A DNA stretch of 64,000 nucleotides from Xylanibacter ruminicola Ga6B6. Its GTDB lineage: Bacteria > Bacteroidota > Bacteroidia > Bacteroidales > Bacteroidaceae. The notes under the pieces are model-generated. The model was not told the origin of the DNA and did no database searches. It worked only from the letters and a program-made list of their open reading frames with translations. The stretch spans positions 21,327-85,326 of the forward strand of contig NZ_JHXD01000017.1 in NCBI RefSeq assembly GCF_000687715.1. The letters are read 5' to 3'. Made by a program: the position numbers and the translations under genes. Shown in pieces: positions 1 through 10,000 of the stretch. Numbering within the stretch: position 1 is the first letter of the stretch; the number at the start of each line of letters is the position of its first letter.

Positions 1-1311
1 ATTACCGTATCCTGTTCCAGCAGCCAATCGCCAACCATTATTCTGCCAGGCATAGCTTACAGACACACGTCCCATAAAAGTACGCTTGCTACGTTCCACA
101 CCTGGGAAAAATATTTCCAAGGCGTGGTAGCCTTCATCGCTATTAATACGTTGCTGCTGCCAAGAGCCTTTTGCCGACAGATGGATACTATGCGTATCAG
201 ACAAACGGATATTATCAGACAACGACAAACCGCTGTTGAAAGTACCCACATCAGGCCACGTAAGCATGTACATGGGTTTGGCCCCCTCAACATACATGGT
301 CATATCAGCAAAAAGGGTATTGTAATAGCAATCAAAATTAAGCTGATACTGATGGTTACCCCTTGAGCCCTCGAGCAGACTATAGAGTCCGGCCGTACTG
401 CTTTTACCAGGCATATCCATGTGAATAATCACGTCGGGGCGTGTGCTATCATCCATATTATGGGTGATATGATTATAGTACACCTTGGTTTCCCATCGGT
501 AGAAAAGCCCCGCAAGCTGCTCCCTGCGATAAGAAAGCGACGTGATAAGTCCTGTAGCATCGCTAACATCCATATTCAGGGCCGGATAGCCAACATCGGT
601 GGCACGGTCGAAAATGACCGTACCCTCTACGATGTGGTTTGGGGCTGGACGGAACCCCAGGTTCAGAAACGAATTGACTTTATGGAACTTGGAAAAAGGA
701 ACATCCTGATGTCCACCAGCCCTGTAATTATCTGCATCACGATAAAACGCGCCGAAGTTGGCATAGAACGTCTGCGACGAGAACGCAGCATCGGCACCAT
801 ACACCTGCAGATGGCCGTTGGCTTCATACCCAGTAGTAAGGTTAAACTCCTGAGGAGCAGCATCAAACCCCGACTTACGGAGTTTCAGATCAATACTTCC
901 GCCGATATTACCTGTTGCCTGTGGATTGCCATCAAGGCCCGAATCCAGTCTTACGCGCTGCAGGTTACCACTTTCTACATACGACGTTACAGGATCCATC
1001 TTATCGGTACAAGCATAGAATATCTTCATACCATCGATAGTTGTACTCAATCGCTCGGTAGACATATTGTTTACCACCGGTTCCCAGGCATATGCGCCTC
1101 GTTTCACCATGGCAACATTGTTCAACTGCAACAGATGCTCCTCTATCGATGCTGTACGCCCCTTGCCAGCCACCTTGCGCTTGGAACCGACAGTCGAGGT
1201 GATAGTCACCTCGTTAATCGATGCTTCTTTCTCGATACTGTCGGTTGGCAAAGCGGTCAATACATTACTATAATATAACGCTCCAATAAATATTGCTATA
1301 CCCGCTGTCAT
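1..1311 (-). CDS. TonB-dependent receptor, possibly copper-type; 3' end cut by window edge
   Basis: The frame starts at 1311 and runs off the left edge after about 437 codons, so most of the C-terminal barrel is missing. A short hydrophobic N-terminus is followed by a plug domain (GRTASIEE, KRGAYAWEP, DGMKIF, roughly residues 30-160) and the first barrel strands. The plug has C101-x3-M105 (ACTDKMDP), which resembles the CxxxM copper site of OprC; the substrate is therefore an inference. The start is chosen because an AGGAGG lies just upstream. The gene overlaps the preceding lipoprotein gene by 44 bases and is the last visible gene of the operon that begins near 11160. Confidence 0.85.
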   Translation of the reverse strand, partial: MTAGIAIFIGALYYSNVLTALPTDSIEKEASINEVTITSTVGSKRKVAGKGRTASIEEHLLQLNNVAMVKRGAYAWEPVVNNMSTERLSTTIDGMKIFYACTDKMDPVTSYVESGNLQRVRLDSGLDGNPQATGNIGGSIDLKLRKSGFDAAPQEFNLTTGYEANGHLQVYGADAAFSSQTFYANFGAFYRDADNYRAGGHQDVPFSKFHKVNSFLNLGFRPAPNHIVEGTVIFDRATDVGYPALNMDVSDATGLITSLSYRREQLAGLFYRWETKVYYNHITHNMDDSTRPDVIIHMDMPGKSSTAGLYSLLEGSRGNHQYQLNFDCYYNTLFADMTMYVEGAKPMYMLTWPDVGTFNSGLSLSDNIRLSDTHSIHLSAKGSWQQQRINSDEGYHALEIFFPGVERSKRTFMGRVSVSYAWQNNGWRLAAGTGYGN

Positions 1312-2227
1312 TATTCTCTCCTCCTGCTACGATGTTACCTTCTTTGTCCTTTACAACCAGATGAATATCCCACAGGCCTGTCATAGTAAGGTTTAGCTTA
1401 CCTTCGTATATGCCTGATGGTTGTTTGGTAAGAGCCACATTATCGGGCGAAGAATGATTGCCCATATCGGGCATAGTGGGTATAATTTCGATAGTAAACT
1501 CCTGATCAGCCAATGGCCAAGGTTTGGCTTTCTCAGCATTCTGCTGCGATACGTATGCCTGAATAGTGTTTATACCAGTCTGGAAATCATTAGGATTTAC
1601 CAGCGAGAGGTAGTAATTTACATCCTGATATTTGAACGACTTAATCCACTCCTGGCCTGTAGCATTGGCCGAAACCTCGATAACACTACCGGTATGGGCA
1701 ACCGTTTTATTCTGGGTAGTTGCCTTGTATCCCAGTTCCCAATAGCCCATACTGCTACTACTCATTACGAAAGATATCCACGCGTGCTGTACGGCAGGGA
1801 ATGTTTCATCGTAAAGGCTGCTCTCTGTAGCCGTTGGTGTTGAGTGCTTCATACCTTTCTCGGTCATGGTCATCACGGGACTTATCTCTGTGACAGAGAA
1901 ATTACGAACAAAACCTTGATTAGAGATTTTTGTCAGCGCAAAAAACACATCATTATAGCCTGCATGCAGTTTGCCACCTCGCGAGTAAACGCTCAGGGCA
2001 TATTTCTCATCGATTGTGTCGCGTAGCGATTCAATCTCTTTCAGATAACCGTTGTGCAGGAAAGTATATGCCAGGAATGTCTCTTCAGCATTGCAGCATT
2101 CGTCGTCTTCGGTTGGTATATTGATAGGTACTACTGGATCGTCACTACCTCCGCAGGCAGTGAGTGCGAAACCTGAAAACAGCAAAAAAACTATCGCGCT
2201 AATTCTTGTAAAAACTCTCTTTTCCAT
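1268..2227 (-). CDS. Lipoprotein with two YtkA/FixH-like domains
   Basis: An exported lipoprotein of 319 residues: the hydrophobic signal ends in LTAC followed by GGSDD. Two similar halves are visible. Each has a beta-rich stretch starting GYNDVFFAL or GINTIQAYV, then a Met/His-containing segment (MTMTEKGMKHSTP; MPDMGNHSSP), then a GxW-type strand. This is the pattern of YtkA/FixH-like domains, often linked to copper handling. The start at MEKRVF is preferred over two ATG codons just upstream because AGGAG sits nine bases before it. Its pairing with the downstream TonB receptor suggests a surface or periplasmic metal-handling couple; this is inferred, not shown. Confidence 0.75.
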   Translation of the reverse strand: MEKRVFTRISAIVFLLFSGFALTACGGSDDPVVPINIPTEDDECCNAEETFLAYTFLHNGYLKEIESLRDTIDEKYALSVYSRGGKLHAGYNDVFFALTKISNQGFVRNFSVTEISPVMTMTEKGMKHSTPTATESSLYDETFPAVQHAWISFVMSSSSMGYWELGYKATTQNKTVAHTGSVIEVSANATGQEWIKSFKYQDVNYYLSLVNPNDFQTGINTIQAYVSQQNAEKAKPWPLADQEFTIEIIPTMPDMGNHSSPDNVALTKQPSGIYEGKLNLTMTGLWDIHLVVKDKEGNIVAGGENNDSGYSNIYWSVIL

Positions 2228-2243
2228 AATCATCATCTCCTTT

Positions 2244-2840
2244 TTATTTCTTTTCTTCTATTAACTGCTGCCATGGGGCGATGGTACTTGTGTGGATATC
2301 ACCCTCACGGTAAAGAACTTCTATCACTTTCTGTATCGCACAGAGATTACATCCGTCGCAGTGACTAAAATGATAACGGGCGTAGATATCACCACACGTA
2401 ATGGATCCCTGTTGCTTCTTAAACTCATCATATACTTCAGCTGCCAACCGCAGATGTTTCTCCTTATCGCCACTGGCATAAAAACCTAAGGCTGCAATGG
2501 CACCGGTAAGTGCGCCACAAGTGCCTTCGCCAAACTTATGACCGATACCACCAGAGAACGCCTCCGACATGCTTCGAAGTTGTTGCTCGCTTAGTGGACT
2601 GCCCAGTGTAGCGGCGATAGAGGTTAGTGAGAGTGCCGAGCACCCATAGTGCTGTCCGTACCGCTGCTCCAGTTGCAGCTTCACTTCTGCTTTCAGCGAG
2701 TCGAGCGTCTGATGTCGGCTTACAGCAGGAAAAGCGGCCGGACGAGCTATGCGTAGTGAGTCTGCCTGTGCATTGGTAGCACAAACGGTTACCGGCCAAG
2801 TAGCCAAAGCGAGTAAATATGCAGGCTCATACTTCATCAT
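2244..2840 (-). CDS. Exported C_GCAxxG_C_C-family redox protein
   Basis: 198 residues with an N-terminal signal-like segment (to about residue 25). The Cys pattern fits the C_GCAxxG_C_C family of putative redox proteins: C67, GTCGALTGA around C108, C149 in ITCGDIY, and C161/C164/C167 in HCDGCNLC. Members are thought to bind a metal or cycle thiols, but the reaction is unknown. Most relatives are cytoplasmic or membrane-associated, so the apparent export is unusual. The start codon shares one base with the stop of the upstream OsmC gene, showing tight co-translation. Context with two OsmC proteins points to periplasmic thiol or peroxide chemistry. Confidence 0.75.
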   Translation of the reverse strand: MMKYEPAYLLALATWPVTVCATNAQADSLRIARPAAFPAVSRHQTLDSLKAEVKLQLEQRYGQHYGCSALSLTSIAATLGSPLSEQQLRSMSEAFSGGIGHKFGEGTCGALTGAIAALGFYASGDKEKHLRLAAEVYDEFKKQQGSITCGDIYARYHFSHCDGCNLCAIQKVIEVLYREGDIHTSTIAPWQQLIEEKK

Positions 2841-4075
2841 TATTGTCTTTTAAAACTACCACGTACGATGCGATGCTCGAATGTCTGTGTATCCTTGAAG
2901 AGGTTGTACATGGGGCAAATCTTCTCAACAGCCTCGATCCACTCTTTCACGGCCTGAGCACTTTCGGGTGTCTTCACATGCAAAGTGTAGCGCACGTTCT
3001 GTGGAGCAATCGACACCTTCTCAAAGCCCTTGCGACCTGCTCGTGGATCCCATTCTGCCTCGACGGTCAGCGAGATTGAATCCACGTCGAGTGCGCGTTC
3101 TGCTGCCTGTCCCAATGAGATGTGAGTGATACAGGTGCCCAGAATGCCCAGCACACCCTCGATTGAGGTAAAACCGAGATTGGTACCACCCAGATAAGCA
3201 GGATTATCGTGCAGAATGAGATACTTATCATTTACGGTTAGCTGACGCACACCATTGGGGAAAACCTTTACCCATGGGCCCTGCTTTGGAGCAAGTGCTT
3301 TACGCAAGGCATCTGCGTCAGCCTTTGGATTCTTGGCTTTTGCTGCTTCTGCTTTCGCCTTGCTTGCCTGCAGCGCCTGACGCTTACCCCAGATATACTC
3401 GCGAAGTCCAGCCAAGGTGGCGCCTTCAACCTTCTTCTCGCGTGGTGACGACTTCTGATCGATAATCAGTTGAGGCACTACGGCAGCCTTCACCAGAGTG
3501 GCTACAGCCGAGTTCTGCTCTGCCAATACTGCCAACTTTTCCAACTCAGCATCCGAGGCAGGTGAATCAATATAGATGGTGTAGAGGAAGTTGCGTGGAT
3601 ACCACACACGATTAGTCTTCACCTTATCGGGCTGACCGTGGATTTCGATAGTCAGCGAGTCGATATCGATACCCAGCAGCGCAGCCTGATTCAGATAGCT
3701 ATCGGCAAGGTCGGAAGCAAATACCGCCTGTGCCGTTGTTGGCGTATCAACACCCGAATCCTGTCCACCATGGGCATAGCCACAGTCGCCAATATAATGA
3801 AACTCTCTGATTCGGAGTTCACGTACACCCGAGCGGTTCTTGGCGGTGACGTTAGCAGTCAGCGTCACAGGCTGCAGGTCGCTGGCAGGAATAGCCTTCC
3901 AGGCTTCGAGGGCCACCTTACGCTCCCTCAGGTGGTTACGCAACGAAGGGGCATTCTGTTCCAACTTGGCTTTCTGCTGAGCCGACTTAAAGATGTTGAG
4001 AGGCCCCTGTGCGAGTGCACTACTAACCTGCAAAGCAAGGGCTGCTGTAATGATAACAATCTGAGTCTTTTTCAT
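2840..4075 (-). CDS. Exported double-OsmC-domain protein (A)
   Basis: 411 residues with a clear Sec signal (to about residue 23, ALAQ). The C-terminal half (about 270-400) is a recognisable OsmC domain: HDNPAYLGGTNLG, then C315 in ILGTCITH, and C387 in KICPMY, the two redox cysteines of OsmC/Ohr peroxidases. The N-terminal half (about 70-200) has the same layout (IREFHYIGDCGYAHGG, DSLTIEIHG, FIYIDSPASDAELEKLA-type segment) but lacks both catalytic cysteines. OsmC proteins are normally about 140 residues and cytoplasmic, so an exported tandem protein is unusual. It lies 21 bp downstream of a paralogue of the same architecture. Confidence 0.85.
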   Translation of the reverse strand: MKKTQIVIITAALALQVSSALAQGPLNIFKSAQQKAKLEQNAPSLRNHLRERKVALEAWKAIPASDLQPVTLTANVTAKNRSGVRELRIREFHYIGDCGYAHGGQDSGVDTPTTAQAVFASDLADSYLNQAALLGIDIDSLTIEIHGQPDKVKTNRVWYPRNFLYTIYIDSPASDAELEKLAVLAEQNSAVATLVKAAVVPQLIIDQKSSPREKKVEGATLAGLREYIWGKRQALQASKAKAEAAKAKNPKADADALRKALAPKQGPWVKVFPNGVRQLTVNDKYLILHDNPAYLGGTNLGFTSIEGVLGILGTCITHISLGQAAERALDVDSISLTVEAEWDPRAGRKGFEKVSIAPQNVRYTLHVKTPESAQAVKEWIEAVEKICPMYNLFKDTQTFEHRIVRGSFKRQ

Positions 4076-4096
4076 AATTTCTTCTATTTTTAATGA

Positions 4097-5365
4097 TTAC
4101 TTATTCTTTGCTATTACTCTTTTTATACCTCCTTTGATTTCCTGCGCATTGGTTACCAGATTGTAGATGGGACATCCACGCTCGGTATCGGCAACCAGCT
4201 GACGGATCTCAGCCTCACTGCGTGGACTGCTTATCACCACACGCATCTGTATGTCGGTAGGATAAAGTGGGGTTTGCTCGTAGCCTTTGCGACCGCTGCG
4301 TGGGTCGAACTGGGCAGTGAGTGCCACGTTAAGGGTGTCAAGCGGAATTCTATTGCGAGCTGCGGTTCCCTCTGCCACATGGGTAAAGCACGAACCAAGC
4401 AATCCGATATGACTCTCAACCGCAGTAGGTCCAAGGTCGTTTCCGCCGAAAATCTGTGGATGATCCTGCAACACTCTGTGATGGCGTACTTGCAGTACGG
4501 TTACACCTGATGAGGGATTGATGAAAGCACTTGGACCATCTGGATTCAGATAGCTCTCGCTCTGAGCAGGCGTGAACTCGTTCTTACGAGAGTAAGGATA
4601 GTCGTATGCATAGCCACCAAACTTCGCCTTATCGGGACGCTGACCGCTTTCACGAAGCTGCTTGTTAGCCTCGCCTTTACGCGTTTCCCACTCAATGAAC
4701 TCACGCAAACCTGGTTGATAGGTAGGTGGAATCACCAAATCCTCGGCACTCTTATGCAGTTCAACTGTTGTGTTTACCTTATGCGCACGGATAGAGAACT
4801 GATAAAGTGGTGAGTTTTTCTCGGCCAGTAGGCGCAACTCCTCAAGTTGCTGGTCAGAAGCAGGCGAATCAATAAAGATGGTATAATCCAGTCCCCAGTT
4901 CTGCAGCGAATGCCCAGTCTGCTTGATATTGATGGCAAGCGAGTCGATGGCAACCCCCTTGATAGCAGCCTGTGTGACGTAGCTGTCGATGATATCACCG
5001 GCAATAGCTGCAATCACATGGTCGGGAGTACCAATTCCCAGGTCGAAGCCACCATTGTTGTAACCACTGTCATTCAGATACTGATGCTCACGTATAATCA
5101 CATGACGTGTGCCGGCACGCTGCTCTGCTGTGGCAAAAGCTCTGATAGTGATGGGTTGCAATGCTGCAGTAGGGATAGCCCTGAACTGATTGACTGCTGC
5201 CTTGCGACGCTTAAGCAGGTCGCGAAATGATGGTGCACTCTTCCAGGCTTTCTGAAAATAGCCTTTATCGGTGATGGCCTTATTCAAACGCTGATCGTTT
5301 TGTTGAGCAAGTGCCCCCGTGAGGGTAGCACTTGCAATTACGGCTGACAAAATTAATTTTTTCAT
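4097..5365 (-). CDS. Exported double-OsmC-domain protein (B)
   Basis: 422 residues, Sec signal ending about residue 20 (TGALAQ). The C-terminal OsmC domain (about 290-410) keeps both cysteines: C326 in GLLGSCFTH and C398 in ERGCPIYNL. The N-terminal OsmC-like domain keeps the fold signatures (IREHQYLNDSGYNNGG, DSLAINI, IFIDSPASDQQLEEL) but the second cysteine is replaced by S185 in KNSPLYQ and the first is absent. The linker is rich in charged and aromatic residues. It is a diverged paralogue of the next gene in the operon and probably arose by gene duplication. Likely periplasmic; whether it reduces hydroperoxides or handles sulfur compounds is open. Confidence 0.85.
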   Translation of the reverse strand: MKKLILSAVIASATLTGALAQQNDQRLNKAITDKGYFQKAWKSAPSFRDLLKRRKAAVNQFRAIPTAALQPITIRAFATAEQRAGTRHVIIREHQYLNDSGYNNGGFDLGIGTPDHVIAAIAGDIIDSYVTQAAIKGVAIDSLAINIKQTGHSLQNWGLDYTIFIDSPASDQQLEELRLLAEKNSPLYQFSIRAHKVNTTVELHKSAEDLVIPPTYQPGLREFIEWETRKGEANKQLRESGQRPDKAKFGGYAYDYPYSRKNEFTPAQSESYLNPDGPSAFINPSSGVTVLQVRHHRVLQDHPQIFGGNDLGPTAVESHIGLLGSCFTHVAEGTAARNRIPLDTLNVALTAQFDPRSGRKGYEQTPLYPTDIQMRVVISSPRSEAEIRQLVADTERGCPIYNLVTNAQEIKGGIKRVIAKNK

Positions 5366-5386
5366 ATTGCTCTCTCTTTTTTTTGT

Positions 5387-7018
5387 TTATTCTCTGCCTA
5401 CATAGGGGTTGGTGGTGATGTCGGAACCATCGTAGCCATAGTTCTGCCAGAGGTTGGGGTTAACTACTCGTTGTGCTTGTGGGATGGGGAAACGATAATG
5501 CTTGAAATCAATCGTCTGCTTGTTATACTCTGGGAAGTTCTTGGCCAAAGCACTATTCTTAATGGTCTTCACCAGAATCTTCCAGCGCTTCAGGTCGAGC
5601 AGATGTTTCTGCTCCAGGACGAACTCCCATGAGCGTTCCTGAATGATTGCATTCTTAAAGCCATCGTAATTCAGACCAGTCTCCAGGTCGTGTGCCTGTG
5701 CTGTAGCGCTGTTAACCTCTTCGCGGAAAGCACGGCGACGCACCTTGTTGAAGGCATCATAGGCCTGCTGATTAGGCTGTCCGTCACGCTCGTTGATAGC
5801 CTCGGCCAGTACCAGATACACCTCAGCCAGACGGATCACCTGACGGTTCATAGCACGGTCGGCAGCACTTGTCTCAGGCCTGTCATGGTCGATGTACTTG
5901 TTGTAGCGTGAGAAGCCCGACTCGCGGATGCCATCACCGTCGGCATCAAAATAGAAGTGGAAATAGTTCTGTGTAGAAGGACGCCAAAGTGAGTCGGCAA
6001 ATGATACCTCCTTGCGCTGATCACCCGGCAGATATGAATTCTCGACGGTGTTGTCCGGACCTGGTGCGATATGTGGCAGCGACACGCTGTAGCTGGTTGA
6101 GAACGAGCAGTGGCACAGGTGGTTATTGCCCGAAGCATCGCCATCGCGTGTGCTTGATCCCAGATAGAACTGGATGGCAAATATGCTCTCCTTACCATTT
6201 CGGTTCTGGTTGTTCCAGTTGTCGTAGAAATTCTCTTCAAGACGATATTCGTTCGAATCGATCACCTGCTGTGCATACTGAACCGACTTGCCGAAATACT
6301 CCTTGCGCTGCGCATCGGTCAGTTCGTCATCCACCTGAGCCCAGGTCAGGTAAACCTTTGCCAAGGCTGCCAAGGCTGCACCACGCGAGGCACGACCGAT
6401 ATCACCCTGACTCTGCTTACTGCGCTCAGGCAGTCGGGCTGCAGCATCCTCAAGGTCGGCCACTATCTGCTGATAGACCTCTGTCTCCGAGTTTCTTACT
6501 GCATTTGTACCGCCATTGCTGCTGGTGATGACAGGCACTGGCCCCCACAGCTGCACGGCATAGTTCAGATAGTAAGCACGCAGAAACTTGGCTTCGCCTA
6601 TCACCTGCGATGCAATCTCGGGTGACACGCCTGCAGGATTAGTCTGCAACTTCTCGATGGTATCGTTAGCACGTGCCAGCGAGGCATATACAGCACGCCA
6701 CAGGCTCACCACATAGGAGTTGGTTCCATCCCATGAGAGCAGTCCTAACATGCCACCTCCACCATTAGGATTCTCACCGCTCACGGTGGTCTCGGTAGTG
6801 AGGTCGATAAGATACATGTAAGTAGTGGCCAGTTCAATATCCGACGAATATACGGCATTAACAAGTGCCTTGGCATCTGCATCGCTCTGAGGAAGATTGC
6901 TTTCGGCCAGCTCGCTCAGGTTACCCTGATCCAACGACTCGCACGATGCAAGTGTCAAGCCGAACACCACGCCTGCCAACAGAGATTGCGCTGTATGATA
7001 TATCTGATTCTTTTTCAT
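5387..7018 (-). CDS. SusD/RagB-family outer-membrane lipoprotein
   Basis: 543 residues with a lipoprotein signal (LTLASC, C26). The helical repeat part (about 45-300) and the C-terminal loop-rich part (ending in NPNLWQNYGYDGSD) match SusD/RagB surface proteins that form the lid of a SusC transporter. It lies 20 bp downstream of the susC-like gene. No glycoside hydrolases or peptidases are nearby, which is unusual for a glycan utilisation locus; the OsmC and redox genes that follow suggest a small sulfur or thiol compound rather than a polysaccharide, as an inference from context. Confidence 0.93.
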   Translation of the reverse strand: MKKNQIYHTAQSLLAGVVFGLTLASCESLDQGNLSELAESNLPQSDADAKALVNAVYSSDIELATTYMYLIDLTTETTVSGENPNGGGGMLGLLSWDGTNSYVVSLWRAVYASLARANDTIEKLQTNPAGVSPEIASQVIGEAKFLRAYYLNYAVQLWGPVPVITSSNGGTNAVRNSETEVYQQIVADLEDAAARLPERSKQSQGDIGRASRGAALAALAKVYLTWAQVDDELTDAQRKEYFGKSVQYAQQVIDSNEYRLEENFYDNWNNQNRNGKESIFAIQFYLGSSTRDGDASGNNHLCHCSFSTSYSVSLPHIAPGPDNTVENSYLPGDQRKEVSFADSLWRPSTQNYFHFYFDADGDGIRESGFSRYNKYIDHDRPETSAADRAMNRQVIRLAEVYLVLAEAINERDGQPNQQAYDAFNKVRRRAFREEVNSATAQAHDLETGLNYDGFKNAIIQERSWEFVLEQKHLLDLKRWKILVKTIKNSALAKNFPEYNKQTIDFKHYRFPIPQAQRVVNPNLWQNYGYDGSDITTNPYVGRE

Positions 7019-7038
7019 TTTTCTTATACCTTTAAAGA

Positions 7039-10000
7039 TTAATACGACAGTTTAACACCAAATGTAAATGTACGAGATGCAGGATAGGTTCCACGATCTA
7101 CGTAGCCGCTGTACTCAGGATCATAACCACTGTAATTGGTTATTGTAAGCAGGTTCTGGGCCGAAGCGTAGAGGTAAACACCCAGTTTCTGATTGTTACC
7201 CACTTTGGGCTGGAAATTGTAGCCAATCTGAATATTCTTCAGGCGCAGATAACTGGCATCTTCAATAAAGCGGCTATCCAGATAAGCGCTGTAGTTATTC
7301 TGAGCTACGGCACGTGGGATGGTTGTACTGGGATTCTCGGCTGTCCAACGGTTCAGCAGCTTGGTGGAAGCATTATAGCTGGCATTGGGCGATTCGAGTG
7401 CCTGTTCCATCTGGTTATAAAGCTTATTACCATATGAACCCTGGAAGTTAAGACTCAAGTTCCAACTCTTATAACGCAGCTGAGTAGCAAAACCATAGGT
7501 AAAATCGGGCTGTGCTGAACCAAGTACTACACGGTCGTTCTCCTGATCTACCACACCATCACCATTCTGATCGACATACTTCACGTCGCCATATTCTACG
7601 ACCGGTTTGTTGGATGGTGAAGGAACCGACTTCAAATCCTCGGATGTCTGCACGATGCCATCAAACTGCCAGCCATAGTAAGTACCGAGTGCTTCGCCTG
7701 GACGGATAATGGTCTGGTTGCCGTTGATAATCTCACTCTGTCCGGTACCGATGCTTGTCACCTCATTGTGGTTGTGGGCAATATTGGCACTCACCTGCCA
7801 TGTCAGATCCTTAGCCTGCCAAAGGGTGGCATTAACAGCAAACTCAACACCATCATTGGTGACGTTGCCTACGTTTGTAAGCTGACGACTGAAACCTGTA
7901 GTCTGCTCAACAGGAATATCCAGCAGCAGGTCGGAAGTTTTCTTGTGATACACATCGAAAACAAAACCCAATTTACCCTTCAGGATATTAAAGTCGAAAC
8001 CCAAATCGTACGAGGTGGTAGTTTCCCACTTCAGGTCGTCGTTGCCCAAAGCCGAACGATAATAGGCTGTATTCTTAATACCGCCAAGGAAATAATGGGT
8101 AGCTGCATAAGTTGAGAGGAAGGTATAGTCGCCAATCTCCTGGTTACCCACAGTACCAATGCTGGCACGCAGTTTCAAGTCTTCAATCCACTTGATGTTC
8201 TTCAGGAACTTCTCTTCGTTCACATTCCAAGCAAATCCAAGTGAGGGGAACCAACCCCATTTCTTATTCTTGGCAAAGCGACTCGAACCATCGGCACGCA
8301 AGGTGGCTGTAAGATGGTAGCGATCCAACAGCGAGTAGTTGATACGACCGATGCCTGAATAAAGAACCGATGTTACAAAATCGGTCTCGGTAGCGATGAG
8401 CTGCGAACCTGACTGAAGACTCTTGTAACTCAGGTTATCATTGGCATAATCGGCAGTACTGCCAAGCAGTCGCTCACTCTTCTCCTGCTGATAGGTATAA
8501 CCACCCAGCACCTCGAACTCGTGGATATTACCAATTTTCTTGTTCCATGTCAGGGTGACCTCAACCTGGTCGCTCTCCCAGCGTTTTGAACCCACGGCAC
8601 CATAGCCATCAGAGTTGAAACCAATCTGTGAGGTGGCAGGACCGAACACACTCTGACGGGTATTCAGGATGTTTACCGAACCCTGTGTACGCAATTTCAG
8701 CCCTTTGATGATTTCCCACTGTGCAAAAGCGCTCACCAGCGTATTATCAACACGTGTCTGTGCATCCACCTCGCTCAGGTCGGCAATAGCATTTGGAGTC
8801 AGGCCATTGCGCACAAAGTCGCCTGCCTCAAAAGGATTAGCATAGTTGTAGGTACCATCAGTATTATAAATAGGTACTGCAGGCGATGTACGCAAGGCCA
8901 ACTCCAGCAGGCCGCTCACACCGTTCGACTGTCCGCGGAACGACTGAGAACCGGTCTGAGTGCTCTTTGAGAAGCTCGACTTCAGGCCAACGGTTACGTT
9001 CTTCAGAATGTCACGTTCATAGTTCAAGCGTGCACCCAAGCGGGTAAATCCTGAGCCGCGAATCACACCATCCTGATTGGTATAGTTGCCCGAAATGTGG
9101 AAGCGCTCATTATCCGAACCACCACTTACCGACACCTGATGCTGCTGGGTGGTAGCAGTACGGAACAAAGCATCCTGCCAATCGGTGCCCTCGCCCCAAG
9201 TCTTAACCAACTCAGGTGTAACACCCGAAGCTTTCTTCTGGGCATCGGTTGCCAACTCCAGATATAACTCGCCCCACTGCTCAGCGTTGAGCACATCCAA
9301 ACGCTTACGGACCGACGATACGCCAATAGAATAACCGTAATCCACCTTAACCTTACCATGTTTACCACTCTTGGTGGTTACGATTATTACACCATTGGCA
9401 CCACGCGAACCATAGATAGCCGAGGCTGACACATCCTTCAGCACCTCGATCGACTCGATGTCGGATGGGTTGATTGAGGCCAAAGGATTAAAGTTTGTAC
9501 CAGCCACGCTATTGCCGGCATTAGTGGCCGAACTACTGTTGTACAGCAGTACACCATCAATCACATAAAGGGGCTCGTTACCGGCATTGATAGAGTTACC
9601 ACCACGGATGCGGATGTTAACCGAAGCACCTGGCTGACCAGATGATGCGGTGGCATCAAGACCGGCAACGGCACCACCCAGGATGTTATCGAACGAGGTT
9701 GAGGTATTAAGCAACTCATCATTCTTTACGGTAGTTACAGCACCAGTAAGCTGCTTACGCTTCTGTACACCATAACCTACTACTACCACCTCGTCCAGAC
9801 GGTTCGAGTTATCAATCAGGGCTATCTCTACTGGCTCATCGAAATCGTAAACATCTACATCGAGGGCACGATAGCCTACGTATTCTACTTTCAGGGTCAG
9901 TGGGGCTTCTACCTTTGTCTCAAGCTTAAAGTTACCATCCACATCGGTCACTACACCTCTACCCTTTTCTGATTTTACAATCACCGAAGCTCCTATCAAC

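Noticed and set aside
421..1278. Long plus-strand open frame opposite the left TonB receptor
   Set aside because: It lacks any domain, signal or promoter and is exactly antisense to a well supported receptor frame.
5989..6528. 179-codon plus-strand frame rich in Cys and Arg
   Set aside because: Antisense to the SusD gene; no start signal and unlikely composition.
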